A stretch of DNA of 64,000 bases, taken from NCBI GenBank assembly GCA_023548195.1, contig JAJHZJ010000311.1, forward strand, positions 6,798,811 to 6,862,810, read 5' to 3'. Below, in pieces: positions 43,346 to 53,519 of this stretch (the stretch's first letter is position 1; every line of letters starts with the position of its first letter). The notes beneath the pieces were generated by a model. It was not told the origin of the DNA, did no database searches, and worked only from the letters and a program-made list of their open reading frames with translations. The position numbers and the translations under genes are program-made. The DNA comes from Bettongia penicillata ogilbyi. Its lineage: Eukaryota > Chordata > Mammalia > Diprotodontia > Potoroidae.

Positions 43346-45334
43346 ATGTGGCTATTAAATTTTAGACAGTGCTCAGTTTTCTAGCCTGTCATAATTTTTT
43401 TAGATCCCAACTCTTTTATCCAATATATTAGTTATCATTCCTAGAATCTACAAATTTGATAAGCATGCCATCCATACCTTATCCAAGTCTTGGTTCTAGA
43501 CTGCATAGAACCAAGCACAGATCCTGAGACCACTCTACTGGAGATCTATGTCCAAGTTTATATGGAACTTTTAGTTTGTTCTTTGAATCTGGCCATTCAA
43601 CCAGTTCCAAATCTACCTGATTGTATCATCTAGGTCACAGCTCTCCATCTTTTCCACTAGAATAGCCAGCTTTGCTAAAATCTAGGCAAACTATATTTGC
43701 AGAATTTCCTTAATCTATTAGTTAAGCAATGCTGTCAAAAGAGAAATGGAGTTGGTCTAGCATGACCTGTTCTTGATGAAGCTTGTGGTAATCCTTGCTT
43801 TCTTATCTATACATTCATTAACCATTCCTTTAATAATATGTTTGATAATTTTCCCAGGGATTGAAGTCAAGCTAATTATCCTCTTGTTTGAAGATTCTAT
43901 TTTCTTCCCTTTTTTGACAATCAGGAAATGTATGCCTGGGTACTATAGTACCTCTTCTGTTCCCCATACCTTTAAAATAACACTGATTTCAGTGCAGTAA
44001 CCTCATTTGCCAGCTCTTTCAGTACCCAAAGATGGAGTTCATGTGGTCCATGTGATTTCAGTTCATCAAATGTAACTAAGGACATTCTATCTCTTTTCTT
44101 TTTCTGGGCATCAACTCCCTCTAGATCATATTTTGGTCCTATTTTTCCCCCAATTCAAAGATCATTCTCCTTAGCAGAGAAAAGAGAAGCAATTTAAGAA
44201 TTAAACAATTCTGTCTTCCCTCTTTTGCTTGCTATATTCATCCCATTCATCCCCTTCTTTGACCCTCCTCTTGTTTTCAAATATAACTTTAAAAAATATC
44301 TTTGTCCTTTTAACTGTCTTTTTCAGTCTTAGATTGGTCTGAGCTTTAGAACTCCTGAAACTATTCTTACAGGATTATTTAATGCTCTTGTATTCATCAT
44401 CCAGAGCCTTCACGTATTTCTATCTTTGGTATATAACTTTTTAGAAACTAAGTTGACAAGTTCTTCTTGTATTTCCATTGTTCTCTTCTGGGAACTCCCA
44501 TTTGTTCCTTGTCAGAATTATGCCCTTTTTTGTCTTCAGAATTTCATTCTTGAGAGTTTCCCATCTGGCCTGGGATGACTTTCCTTGTAGAATTTCAGGT
44601 CTTCCTCTGAGTCATTTGAAATCTGCTCTCCTAAAATCTAGGGTGCATGTCAGAATATGCTTGGTTTTTCTCTCCTTTTTCCTCCCCACAAATTGTAGGA
44701 GGCAGTGATCACTTCCCTTCAAGGTATCTATCACTTCTATCTCAACAACCAGCTTCTTTATATTTCTGAGGATCAGATTCAGAATAGAATTCCCCCCCTT
44801 ATCAGTTCTTCTACCTTTAGAAGAATGATTATATCATTAAGACAAGTCAAGCAATTGTTTGATACTCTGCTTTTTGACAATTATCCATCAGATGTGTGGA
44901 TAACTGAAGTTCTTCAGCATTGCTCTATCATGTCTCTGTATCAGATATGTGATATTTCCTGAAATGCTCATCTACTTCCTCTTTTCTCTAGGGACTCTTT
45001 CTTTAGTCTCTGATGACAAAATAATTTAGTTTTTCCCTTCATTGATCTTCACTCAGATGCTCTCCACTGTGCTTCCTCCTTCTAATTCTTGGATTTTGTC
45101 CTATGAGTATACTTTCTTCTTATGTAATACTATCCTCCTCCCTTTTACTTGGTCTATTTCTTTTGAATAAAGTACATATTCCAGGATCTCATCTAACCAA
45201 ATCTTAGTTATACCTGTGATATTATATTTTACTTCTTGCTGCAAGCCTCTAGTTAATAATTATTGATGACCCAACTTTTGACATTTAAGGTTGTAGATTT
45301 TACTAATGGGTTTTTAAAAAAAATTTTCTCCTTT

Positions 45335-45610
45335 GAACTTTGAGGTGTCTCAGTGGTACAGTAGAGTGTTGAACTTGGAATTCAAAAGATCTGAGTTTGA
45401 ATCCTGCCTCAGATATTTACTATCTGTGTGATTCTGGCCAAATAATTTAACTTTTTTTTCCCCTGAGCTTTCTTCCTCATTGATAAAATAAATATAATGA
45501 TAATATTTACCATACAGATTTGCTGTAAGGCTCAAATGAGACAATATATGTAAAGTACCTTTTTAAACTTTAAGATACTATTTAATTGTGAGCTATTGTT
45601 ATTATTATAT
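45335..45610 (+). mobile_element. Mar/MIR-type SINE, sense
   Basis: AGGTGTCTCAGTGGTACAGT, TTGAATCCTGCCTCAGATAT, TAAGGCTCAAATGAGACAAT and ATTGTTATTATTATATTAC. Tail of MIR type. It splits the CR1/L3. Confidence 0.8.
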
Positions 45611-46049
45611 TACAGTTTCTTGCTTTGGTATACAGCTTGGTGAATATACTTGGTAAATTTTATCCCCTTCCTTTTTAGTTTAAAGCTTTTATCAACATTA
45701 GATTTGCAAGATAACCAGCACACACATTCTTAAAGCTTTTCTACTCCATCCCCAGCCAAGAGCATGTCATTTCTATATTTTTAAATCACTGTCCAGCATT
45801 GCAAATCCCATTTTCAGCTAACATCTCTTAACTAGCTGTTCACCTCCCAAATCAGCTTTTCTCTTCTGTATTCTTTGCCTCCAATGGACAGCAGAAATGA
45901 AAACATGCCATCATGTAAGTATGGTATTCAGTGTTTTTCCTAAGACTTCCCAATCTTTGAAATACATTCACAGTCTTCAGCAAATTCTTATTTATTGTCT
46001 GACATGAGAAAACAACCAATTGATTCTTAAGAAAAAAATGTTCTCATTT

Positions 46050-47250
46050 CAATTCTACAAACATTAAATTGTTACTATAAGCTAGTTCCTAGAAGAAAAA
46101 AATACAAAGAAAAGGTCTCTGCTCTCAAGAAACTTACTTTTTTTAATTAAAATTTTTTTCATTCATTTTTTATAAAATTTTGATTTCCAAGTTTTCTCCC
46201 TTCCTCCCTTTCCCCTCTCTAAGATGGCAAGCAATTTGATATAGGTCATATATGTGCAATCACGTAAAACATATTTTCATGTTAGTCATGCTGTGAAAGT
46301 CGAAACAGAACAAAAAGAGGAAAAAAATAAAGAAAGAGAAAAGAGTATGCTTCAATCTGCATTCAGACCCCATTAGTTCTTTTTCTGGATGTGTATAGAA
46401 TTTTCTATCATGGGTCTTTTGGAATTGTCTTAAATCATTGTATTGCTGAGAAGAAATAAGTCATCATAGTTTATCATTGCACAGTGTTAAGAAGCTTCCT
46501 TTCTACTAAGAGAGACACAATGAATGAAGAAATACAATGAATAATCAATGAAGTAAATATAAAACAATACAATGTAACTTCAATAGGGAGCACATGAACT
46601 GGGGTGGATTGGGAAAGGCTTCTGCACTTGAAGGAAGCGAGGGAATCAGACAAGTAGTACCAGGGTCCAGTTTAGGTAAAATCACAGAAGTAAGAGTTGG
46701 GAAAGGAGCAAGCCAATTTGAGTGGGAAAAGAATGTATGAAATGAAATGGGAGGAAATACAACTGTAAAAGGTAGGTTGGAACAAGAATATGGAAGGCTT
46801 TAAAAGCCAGGCTGAGAATTTTGTATTTTACACAAAGGGCAAAGGGGAATGACTTGATCAGATATGTTTTAAGAATATCAAGATGGCAGCTCTGTGGAAT
46901 AGACCAGTTGCAACTGTCCAGGCCAGAAGGTTTAAAGTAGGCTGGTGTCTATGTGAGTAGAGAAAAAAGGACTGAGAGAAAGAATTGTGGAGATAGGATT
47001 GATTACAGGTTGGATATGGGACAAGGGGTAGGGGGACAGTGAAGAAAGGGAAGAATCAAGAATAACTTAAAGAATACAAATCTAAGTGACTGGCAGAACT
47101 GTGGTGTCCTAAGAAACAACAGTGAATTTTGGAGGCGGGGCAGATTAAGGAGGAAATATGATAAATTCTGTTTTGGACATATTGGGTTTCAGATGGACAT
47201 TGAGCAACACAGTGGGCAATATATTTAATTATGATTTTGTGAGAGCTGAA
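46050..47250 (-). mobile_element. L2, antisense, split by an L1 (46141-46488)
   Basis: 46050-46140 is an L2 end (GGTCTCTGCTCTCAAGAAAC) continued at 46489 with GAAGCTTCCTTTCTACTAAG. Then TGGATTGGGAAAGGCTTCTG, AGGCTTTAAAAGCCAGGCTG and TCTGTTTTGGACATATTGGG run through the antisense L2 coding region. Confidence 0.75.
46141..46488 (-). mobile_element. 5'-truncated L1 3' end, antisense
   Basis: TTGATTTCCAAGTTTTCTCC, AGCAATTTGATATAGGTCAT, AGTATGCTTCAATCTGCATT and GTCTTTTGGAATTGTCTTA. AAGAAACTTACTTT (46127-46140) and AAGAAGCTTCCTTT (46489-46502) form a 14-bp duplication with two mismatches; the right copy lies in L2 sequence. Confidence 0.88.
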
Positions 47251-47395
47251 CAGGTGTTGTGCAATGGGACATTTCTCATGTAAAAAATTTGATTCAAAGA
47301 AGGCATTGGTACAAATATTTCTGATTATCTAACATATAGAAAAGACTTTTGAGGAACATATAGTTAAGATCTCTTTCCCACAACTATCAAGTTGA
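47251..47395. other. Unassigned DNA
   Basis: No repeat recognised between two L2 copies of opposite orientation. Confidence 0.4.
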
Positions 47396-47452
47396 TAGTG
47401 CTAAAACACAGGGCTGACCATGCTTGATCATCTGATCAAGAAGTTTCAATGA

Positions 47453-47480
47453 CGGGGAGGGAGCCAACATGGTGGAGTAG
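47453..47480 (+). promoter_or_regulatory. L1-type 5' start with YY1-like site
   Basis: GAGCCAACATGGTGGAGTAG differs at few positions from the human L1 start, which holds a YY1 site around AAGATGG. Here the core is degenerate (AACATGG). The complement of a similar start ends the L1 at 18117. Confidence 0.5.
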
Positions 47481-48129
47481 AAAGATGCACATATGCTAGC
47501 TTTTACCCCACAGCCCATAAAATACCTGTAAAGAAGAACTCTCAACAAATTCTAGAGCAGCAAAAGCCACAGAACAATGGAGTGGAGGAGATTTCTATCC
47601 CAGAGAGACGTGAAAGACCGACAGGAAAGGTCTGTTGCACACCAGAAACAGAGCAGAGCCCAGCCCCGCCTTGGCCATGAGACATCGAAAGGAGCGGATG
47701 CAAGCAGGCCTCAGGGACAGAATCTCCAGCAGCAGTGCAGATCCCTCAACCCACAGGGGCCAAAGGTCAGTGAGAAGGTCTTTTTGGCTAGCCGAGAAGG
47801 GATCAGGGTGTCTCCATAACTCAGGTCTCCTCAGGAGGCAGCAGAAGAGGCAGCAGCAGACAGGGCTCCTAAAGCAGGCAGTAGCCCATATTCATTGTTG
47901 AAGGTCTCATCGTAAACCCCCTGAGGGAACTGAGCCCTGTGTGGCAGCCCTGCCCTCTCCTGAGCAACTGATCTTAATCTCACACTGAATAGCAGCCCTG
48001 CCCCTGCCTAAAACCCCTGAGGTTTTGGAGCAGCTTGTGTGAATCTCAGCTCCCAGTGCTGGCTTGGCAGAACTAAAGGCAAGGTGGTTGTGAAAAGAAA
48101 ACCCAGAAGTCAAATAACTGGCTGGGAAA

Positions 48130-49106
48130 ATGCCCAAAAAAGGGGAAAAAAATAAGAGCATAGAAGGTTACTTTCTTGGGGAACAGGTGTCTTCCCTCAT
48201 CCTTTCAGATGAGGAAGAACAAGGAAAGTCAAGGCCTCAGCCTCCAAAGGGAACTTAAACTGGGCTCAGGCAATAGAAGACCTTAAATAACAAGTTAGCA
48301 ACTTACTAAAGGAGAACCAAAAAATGCTGAGGAAAATAATCGCTTTAAAAAGAGGCTAACTCAATTGGAAAAAGGGGTCCAAAAAGCTGATGAGGAGAAG
48401 GAGGTTTTAAAAAGCAGAATTAGCCAAATGGAGGAGAAGATTCAAAAGCTCACTGAACAAAATAATTCCCTGAAAGAGAGAATTGAGTTCAGGGAAATGA
48501 ATGATTATGAGTTAAACCAAGAAGTTAGCAAACAAAACCAAAAATTTGAAAAAAATAGAAGATAATGTGAAACATCTCAATGGAAAAGCAACTGACCTGG
48601 AAAATAGATCCAGGAGAAATAATTTAAAAATTATGGGACTACCTGAAAGACATGATCAAAAAAAGAGCCTAGACATTATATTTCATGAAATTATCAAGGA
48701 AAACTGCCCTGACATTCTAGAATCAGAGAGCAAAATAAATATTGAAAGAATTCACTGATCACCTCCTGAAAGAGACCCGAACAGAGAAACTCCTAGGAAT
48801 ACAGTGGCCAAATTTCAGAGTTCCCAGATCAAGGAGAAAATACTGCAAGCAACTAGAAAGAAACAATTTGAGTATTTTGGAAATACAATCAGGATAACAC
48901 AGGATCTGGCAGCTTCAACATTAAGGGATCAAAGGGCTTGAAATGGAATATTTCAGAGGTCAAAGGAACTGGGATTGAAACCAAGAATCACCTACCCAGC
49001 AAATCTGAGTATAATACTTCAAGGGAATAAATGGTCATTCAATGATATAGATGACTTTCAATCATTCATATTGAGGAAAAGACCAGATCTGTATAGAAAA
49101 ATTTGA
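48130..49106 (+). pseudogene. HAL1 ORF1 (L1 ORF1p-like RNA-binding protein), broken
   Basis: ORF1p is the trimeric nucleic-acid-binding chaperone of L1. A likely start at 48130 reads MPKKGEKNKSIEGYFLGEQ and meets a stop after 42 codons. A coiled-coil part follows at 48365-48565 (EEKIQKLTEQNNSLKERIEF), then a frameshift near 48546-48560. The RRM-like part reads DLENRSRRNNLKIMGLPE and DIIFHEIIKENCPDILESES. After a stop at 48756, the C-terminal domain reads PRNTVAKFQSSQIKEKIL, RITQDLAASTLRDQRA, PRITYPANLSIILQG and KRPDLYRKI, ending at TGA 49104-49106. Domain order and length fit L1 ORF1p; at least three stops and a frameshift make it dead. Confidence 0.88.
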
Positions 49107-50149
49107 CTTCCCAAGACAAGAATCAAGAGAAGTATGAAAAGGTAAACAGGAAAGAAAAATGATAAAAGACTTTAAAGCTGAACTGTTTACATTACTACAT
49201 GGAAAGAAAATATTTTTAACTCTTGAATCTTTTCTCAGTATTTGGGTAGATGGAGAGATTATACATACACACACAGACACACACACATTTGTAGTGTGCT
49301 ACAAATATATAGGTAGAGTACAGGGTGTGTTATAGCAGAAGAGATGATATCCACACAAAAAATAAAATTAAATAAAAAATTAAGGGGTAAAGGAGGAAAA
49401 TTCCAGGAAGAGAAAGGGGGAAATGGAATGGGGCAGGCCATAACTCATAAAAGAGATAAGAAAAATCTTATTCAATGGAGGAGAAAAGGGAGAAGGGGAG
49501 AGGGGAAAAATGAAGCTACTCTCTCCACATGTGGCTGAAGAAGGGAACAACATGCTCACTAAATTTGATATGAAAATTTGTATCACACCACAGGAAAGTA
49601 GGAGAGGAGGTGACAAGTGGGATGAAGGGAATGTTAGAAGGGAGGGCAAATGGGAGAAGGGAGTCACTAGAAATAAATACTTTCAGGAAGAGACAAGGTC
49701 AATTGTAGGAAAAAAATAAGGGGGGATAGAGTAGGACAGAGGGCAATATAATTAGTATTATACAACATGATTATTATGGAAGTCTTTTGCAAAAGAACAT
49801 ATATTTAGTCTGTATTGAATTGCTTCCCTTCTCAACAGGATTGGGGAGGGAGTGGGGGAGGGAGAGAAGTTGGAATTCAAAGTATTAGCAACAAATGTTG
49901 AGAATTTTTATTGCATATAATCGGGAAATAAGAACTACAGGGAATGGGGTATAGAAATTTATCTTGCCCTACAAGAAAAGAGAGAAGATGGGGATAAGGG
50001 AAGGGTGGAGTGTGATGGAAGGGAGGTACATTAAGGGAAAGAGTAATCAGAATGCAAGGTATTAGGAAGCAGGAGGAAGGGAATGATGGGGAGAAAAATT
50101 GGACATGTTACGAAGTGAGGTAAAAGCAATTAATATTAAAACAATTGAT

Positions 50150-51095
50150 TGAATTAATTACTGAGAATAAATCAATGACATCTTTGGTTTGGGGAAAAGA
50201 ATTTCAGTCTAAATTTCCTAGAGGAAGGTAACCTTGGGTAAAATTTAGCATTGATAGAAAAGTTAAGGTTTTAATGGTAAATTTGATTTTATGATTGCTA
50301 TTTAATCAGAAACTAGAACATGTTTAGAAAGGCATTTAAGTCACTTTAGACTTGCCTCAAAAGATGTTCCTCAGCCAAAGTGAAATTAAAATCATATTTG
50401 AAACCTGGTTATTGGAACTTGCCATTTTTTGATACTATGGGACTATTAAGTGACTGTGCTTCTGAGTCTAACTCCAGGTATGGGTAGCAAGAAAGGCGAT
50501 CTGAGCCTCCAGTCCATGATGTCAGTAAGTTAGTGAGATGCTGGTATGAACCGCAAAAGGTGATTGCATGGGAAGGGTGGGAGAGTGGCTGTTCAGCCTG
50601 GGCCGAGGTAGGATTCTCCTGACTCAGTTTCCCCACTGACACCTGGCAGACTTTAAGCCTGACTGAATGCAAGTGGACAATCTAATCCTGCCTGGAATTG
50701 ACATGAAGTTGGGGAGATATTGTATCCCTCCAATGGCCCTACTCTTGGTGGCAATTTCCTATTGTCAAAATACCAGATCTATTCAATTATAGATTATTGG
50801 TAGGGGAACATCCGAGGTTAAGTCTAAAATTAAGCTATTAGGCATAGGACTTTAGACCAACAACAATAAGTTAGCATCCTTTAATTCTTAGTAACACTGT
50901 GGAGACAATTAGGTCAAGAGCTTGTGAAGTTAGCAACATAAATATTATTTGTGTCTCAGGTGGTTAATGTTTAAAAAAAATTCTTTTGTGATCCATATTG
51001 TAAGTGCTCTAAAAAAGAAGTATCACCTGACCAAAAATTTGAATTGTTTTATCTCTTATAAACTGTGTTAAAAATGAAAAATAAAATTAAAAAAA
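50150..51095 (+). other. Unusual 3' extension of the HAL1, possible 3' transduction
   Basis: A usual L1/HAL1 purine-rich end seems to finish near 50100-50170 (GATGGGGAGAAAAATTGG, then AATAAA at 50168-50173). The following 0.9 kb is ordinary mixed DNA unlike the rest of the element, yet it lies inside the target-site duplication and ends with its own AATAAA and A-run. It may instead be a family-specific 3' UTR. Confidence 0.45.
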
Positions 51096-51320
51096 AAGTT
51101 TCAATGGCTCCCTACTACCTTTAAGATAAAATTCAAGCTCCTTTGGTTGGCTTTTTAAAACTTTTGCAATCTGGCTACTGTCCACCTTTCCAAACTTAAT
51201 GCACATTACTTTTTCATGTATTCTATGTTCCAGTCAAAAGGACTTAATTGTCATTCTGTATATATGATATTTCAGCTCCTCCAAAATTCAAAGATTGCCA
51301 AATCTGCTGGATGTTATTTT

Positions 51321-51889
51321 TCAAAAGCTTCAATTTCACTATCACCTTTGTCTTTAGACATAATTTGTGGGCAGATATGGCATGGATTAAAAATTCAAAT
51401 TTGGGTACTTAAAAGATCAAACATGACAGACCCTTGTATAAACTACTTTGTAGCAGTAAACTTCAACATCTGATCCATCTACAGTAGGCAAGGGATCCGT
51501 CTATACTCAGTGGTCCTTCCTCCAAATAGATACAACATGCTTGAGGGAAAGTTAGTCTTAGAGAGGTTTCTTTGTCTCCAATCATATGTATATATCCTTC
51601 CTTGTAAGGCTTAATGGACAATCCTCAATCTCTGACATGATAGAACAGCAGTGGATTCCATGAGCCTTTACGTGACCTAATGCAGTTAACCATAACTGTT
51701 GATCCCTACAACTCTGACCCAAAATTGACCATTCTATCTGTGTATACATATGCTTAGGCCAAAGATCTAGTGGAGTAGACTACAGGACTTGCTGCAGCCT
51801 ATCAACACCGTTCTATTCCTAGATGGTGACAATTTTAGATTTCACCACAGATCTGCTTCTGTCCCAGTGGTGAGGATGCCTTCTTAGTG
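51321..51889. other. Unassigned DNA
   Basis: No repeat recognised beyond the L2. Confidence 0.45.
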
Positions 51890-52230
51890 ACAGTAGTCAC
51901 ACTTTGCCTCATTAAAGGGGCCAGGCCCTGACTACCTCTTAAACAGGCTTATTCAATGAATGGATGTTACCTTACCCTAAGTGAGTACCTGCGTAGACTT
52001 TGGACTAAAGGTGTCAAGGTCTCCCAGTGAATTCTGGGTCATGTACAGTCATCCTGATGAATATCTGGTCACTGGATTCAGATGGCTCTGGAGGAGAAGT
52101 GAGGCTGGTGACCTTGCACAGCCAGCCCTCACTCAGAACAAAGTCAAATGCAAGTTATGTCATCATTTCTCTGATGGCATGGTCTTCTTTGGCAACGAAG
52201 GATGAACACAAGCCACACTGATCCACACTG
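51890..52230 (-). mobile_element. WALLSI/WSINE1-like SINE, antisense, near full length
   Basis: CTTACCCTAAGTGAGTACCT, AATATCTGGTCACTGGATTC, GGCTGGTGACCTTGCACAGC and GGTCTTCTTTGGCAACGAAG are the complement of the sense copy at 59520. Confidence 0.9.
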
Positions 52231-52456
52231 AAAAGCTGATAAAGGCGAATTTTTTTTTAATTCAGCAAATATTTATTCATTTTTATCTCTTTTGTAACAA
52301 GCATTTTTAATGCCTTCTAGAAGTCCCCAGGGTAATAGATCAGCAAAGTATGAGGAATGTTGGAAATGCTTGCAAATACGTATTACTCAGTATCCTTTGC
52401 ACTTAAAAAAAGTTTTAGTGATGACCTTTTTTCTTTATACTACTTTGATTTCTTTT

Positions 52457-52495
52457 AATATATATATATATATATATATACATATTTATATATAT
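52457..52495. repeat. (TA)n tract
   Basis: TA dinucleotides with short breaks, in AT-rich DNA from about 52245. Confidence 0.93.
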
Positions 52496-52515
52496 AGTTA
52501 TAACATTTAAGAAAT

Positions 52516-53450
52516 TGTTCTGGGGAGTTAGGTGATGCAGTGGATAGAGCATAGGACTTGGAGTCAGAAAGATGAGTTCAAATCTGGCCTCAGATTCTTA
52601 CTAGCTGTGTGAGCTAGTCACTGAGCAAGTCACTCAACCTTGTTTGCTTCAGTTTCCTCATCTGCAAAATGAGCTTGAGAAGGAAACAGCACACCACTCC
52701 AGTACTTTCGCAAAATAAATAAATAAATAAATAAAGCCATCCCTCTCTGTCTCTTCTGCTCTGCAGACAGCTCTTCAGCTTTGCCCCTCACCACTTGAGA
52801 ATGTATGCCTGCACCACGTTCATTTCTACCCCTGCCCTTATGAGGAGCAGCTCTCAGCTGCTAAGGAGACCATTATGTGTAGTGGTACTAAAACAGCCAG
52901 AGATTCAGACAGATGAGAACCTCAGCATTTTGGCAGTATCAGATCCCTTGACCTCACTTGTCCCCAGATGTGGATTCCAACTAACTCCATCTCAAGGGAC
53001 ATTGACACAGTAGCCAAGTTCATTGGAACTGGGGCTGCCACTGTGGGGGTGGTTGGCTCTGGAGCTGATATTGGAACTATGGAAGTCTCATCATTGTTTA
53101 TGTCGGGAACCCCTCCCTGAAGCAGCAACTGTTTTCCTACAATCCTGGACTTTGCCCTGTCTGAGGCCGTGGGGCTCTTTTGCCTGATGGTGGCATTCCT
53201 CATTCTCTTTGCTGTATGATGAAGTCATTTCTATACCCCAACATTTCTGAATGTTCTTCTTTGTCCTCCTGGTCCTTTCATGTCTCTTCTGGCCTGTGAA
53301 TACCTCTTTCTCCATCTTGCCAGGTGGCCCTGGGGAGAGCCATGGGCTCAGGGTTTGACAGAGGGAAGACAAATAAATATTGTATGAATAAACTAAAAAA
53401 AAAAACAAAACTCAAATGAAGAATAGGACACAACTGAAAAACAACAAATG
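52516..53450 (+). mobile_element. Mar1-type SINE split by a processed pseudogene
   Basis: 52516-52716 holds the head and middle (GTTAGGTGATGCAGTGGATA, CTTACTAGCTGTGTGAGCTA, TCCTCATCTGCAAAATGAGC, CCACTCCAGTACTTTCGC). The tail appears at 53406-53450 (ACTCAAATGAAGAATAGGAC, ACAACTGAAAAACAACAAAT). An AAAT repeat (52716-52735) lies at the left junction. Confidence 0.85.
52738..53405 (+). pseudogene. ATP5MC2: ATP5MC2 processed pseudogene (ATP synthase subunit c)
   Basis: The parent encodes the c subunit of the mitochondrial ATP synthase rotor, made with a cleaved import presequence. From ATG 52801 the reading is MYACTTFISTPALMRSSSQ and [20 protein letters not shown], the ATP5MC2-type presequence. 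A frameshift near 52975 leads to [30 protein letters not shown] (one G of the GSGAGIGT motif changed), then a scrambled loop with a stop at 'GTPP*', and after another frame change ALSEAVGLFCLMVAFLILFA, which keeps the proton-binding glutamate. It has no introns, two AATAAA signals (53372, 53387) and a poly-A run (53395-53405). It lies inside a Mar1 SINE. Two or more frameshifts and a stop rule out function. Confidence 0.95.
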
Positions 53451-53519
53451 AAATCATTGAATTATAACTACGATTGAAAGGTTAATATGTTTCTTCCACT
53501 GCGCCCCCCTTCTCTGGCA

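Larger units (their letters stand above)
42370..45990 (-). mobile_element. CR1/L3 LINE, antisense, about 3.6 kb with insertions
   Basis: The plus strand is the complement of a long CR1-type element. CR1 3' UTR and C-terminal text: CCTCAGTATTCCTGGAAATT, CAACTTTTTGGCTTCCATAT. Reverse transcriptase: AGCCAGCTTTGCTAAAATCT, GAAGCTTGTGGTAATCC, ATAATTTTCCCAGGGATTGA. Upstream coding DNA: GAAATCTGCTCTCCTAAAAT, GGCAGTGATCACTTCCCTTC. Interrupted by an L2 end (42655-42830), a Mar1 (43100-43345) and a SINE (45335-45610). Nearly full length in layout, with no intact frame. Confidence 0.75.
47452..51095 (+). mobile_element. HAL1 (half-L1), full length, with target-site duplication
   Basis: The 5' end GGGGAGGGAGCCAACATGG (47454-47472) resembles an L1 5' start. 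Order: 5' UTR (47452-48129), ORF1 remnant (48130-49106), then a purine-rich 3' region, with no trace of an ORF2 endonuclease or reverse transcriptase. That layout defines HAL1, which depends on L1 in trans. AAGTTTCAATG at 47441-47451 is repeated at 51096-51106, giving an 11-bp target-site duplication. AATAAA (51080-51085) and an A-run precede the right copy. The last 0.9 kb may be transduced host DNA. Confidence 0.8.
47396..51320 (+). mobile_element. L2, sense, split by the HAL1
   Basis: 47396-47451 (CTAAAACACAGGGCTGACCA, then AGAAGTTTCAATG) joins 51107 onward (GCTCCCTACTACCTTTAAGA, TTGCAATCTGGCTACTG, CACCTTTCCAAACTTAATGC) into one run of the L2 C-terminal coding region and following DNA. The break is exactly where the HAL1 sits. 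Confidence 0.78.

Noticed and set aside
52922..53408. Minus-strand frames of 93 and 105 codons.
   Set aside because: Shadows of the ATP5MC2 pseudogene on the other strand.
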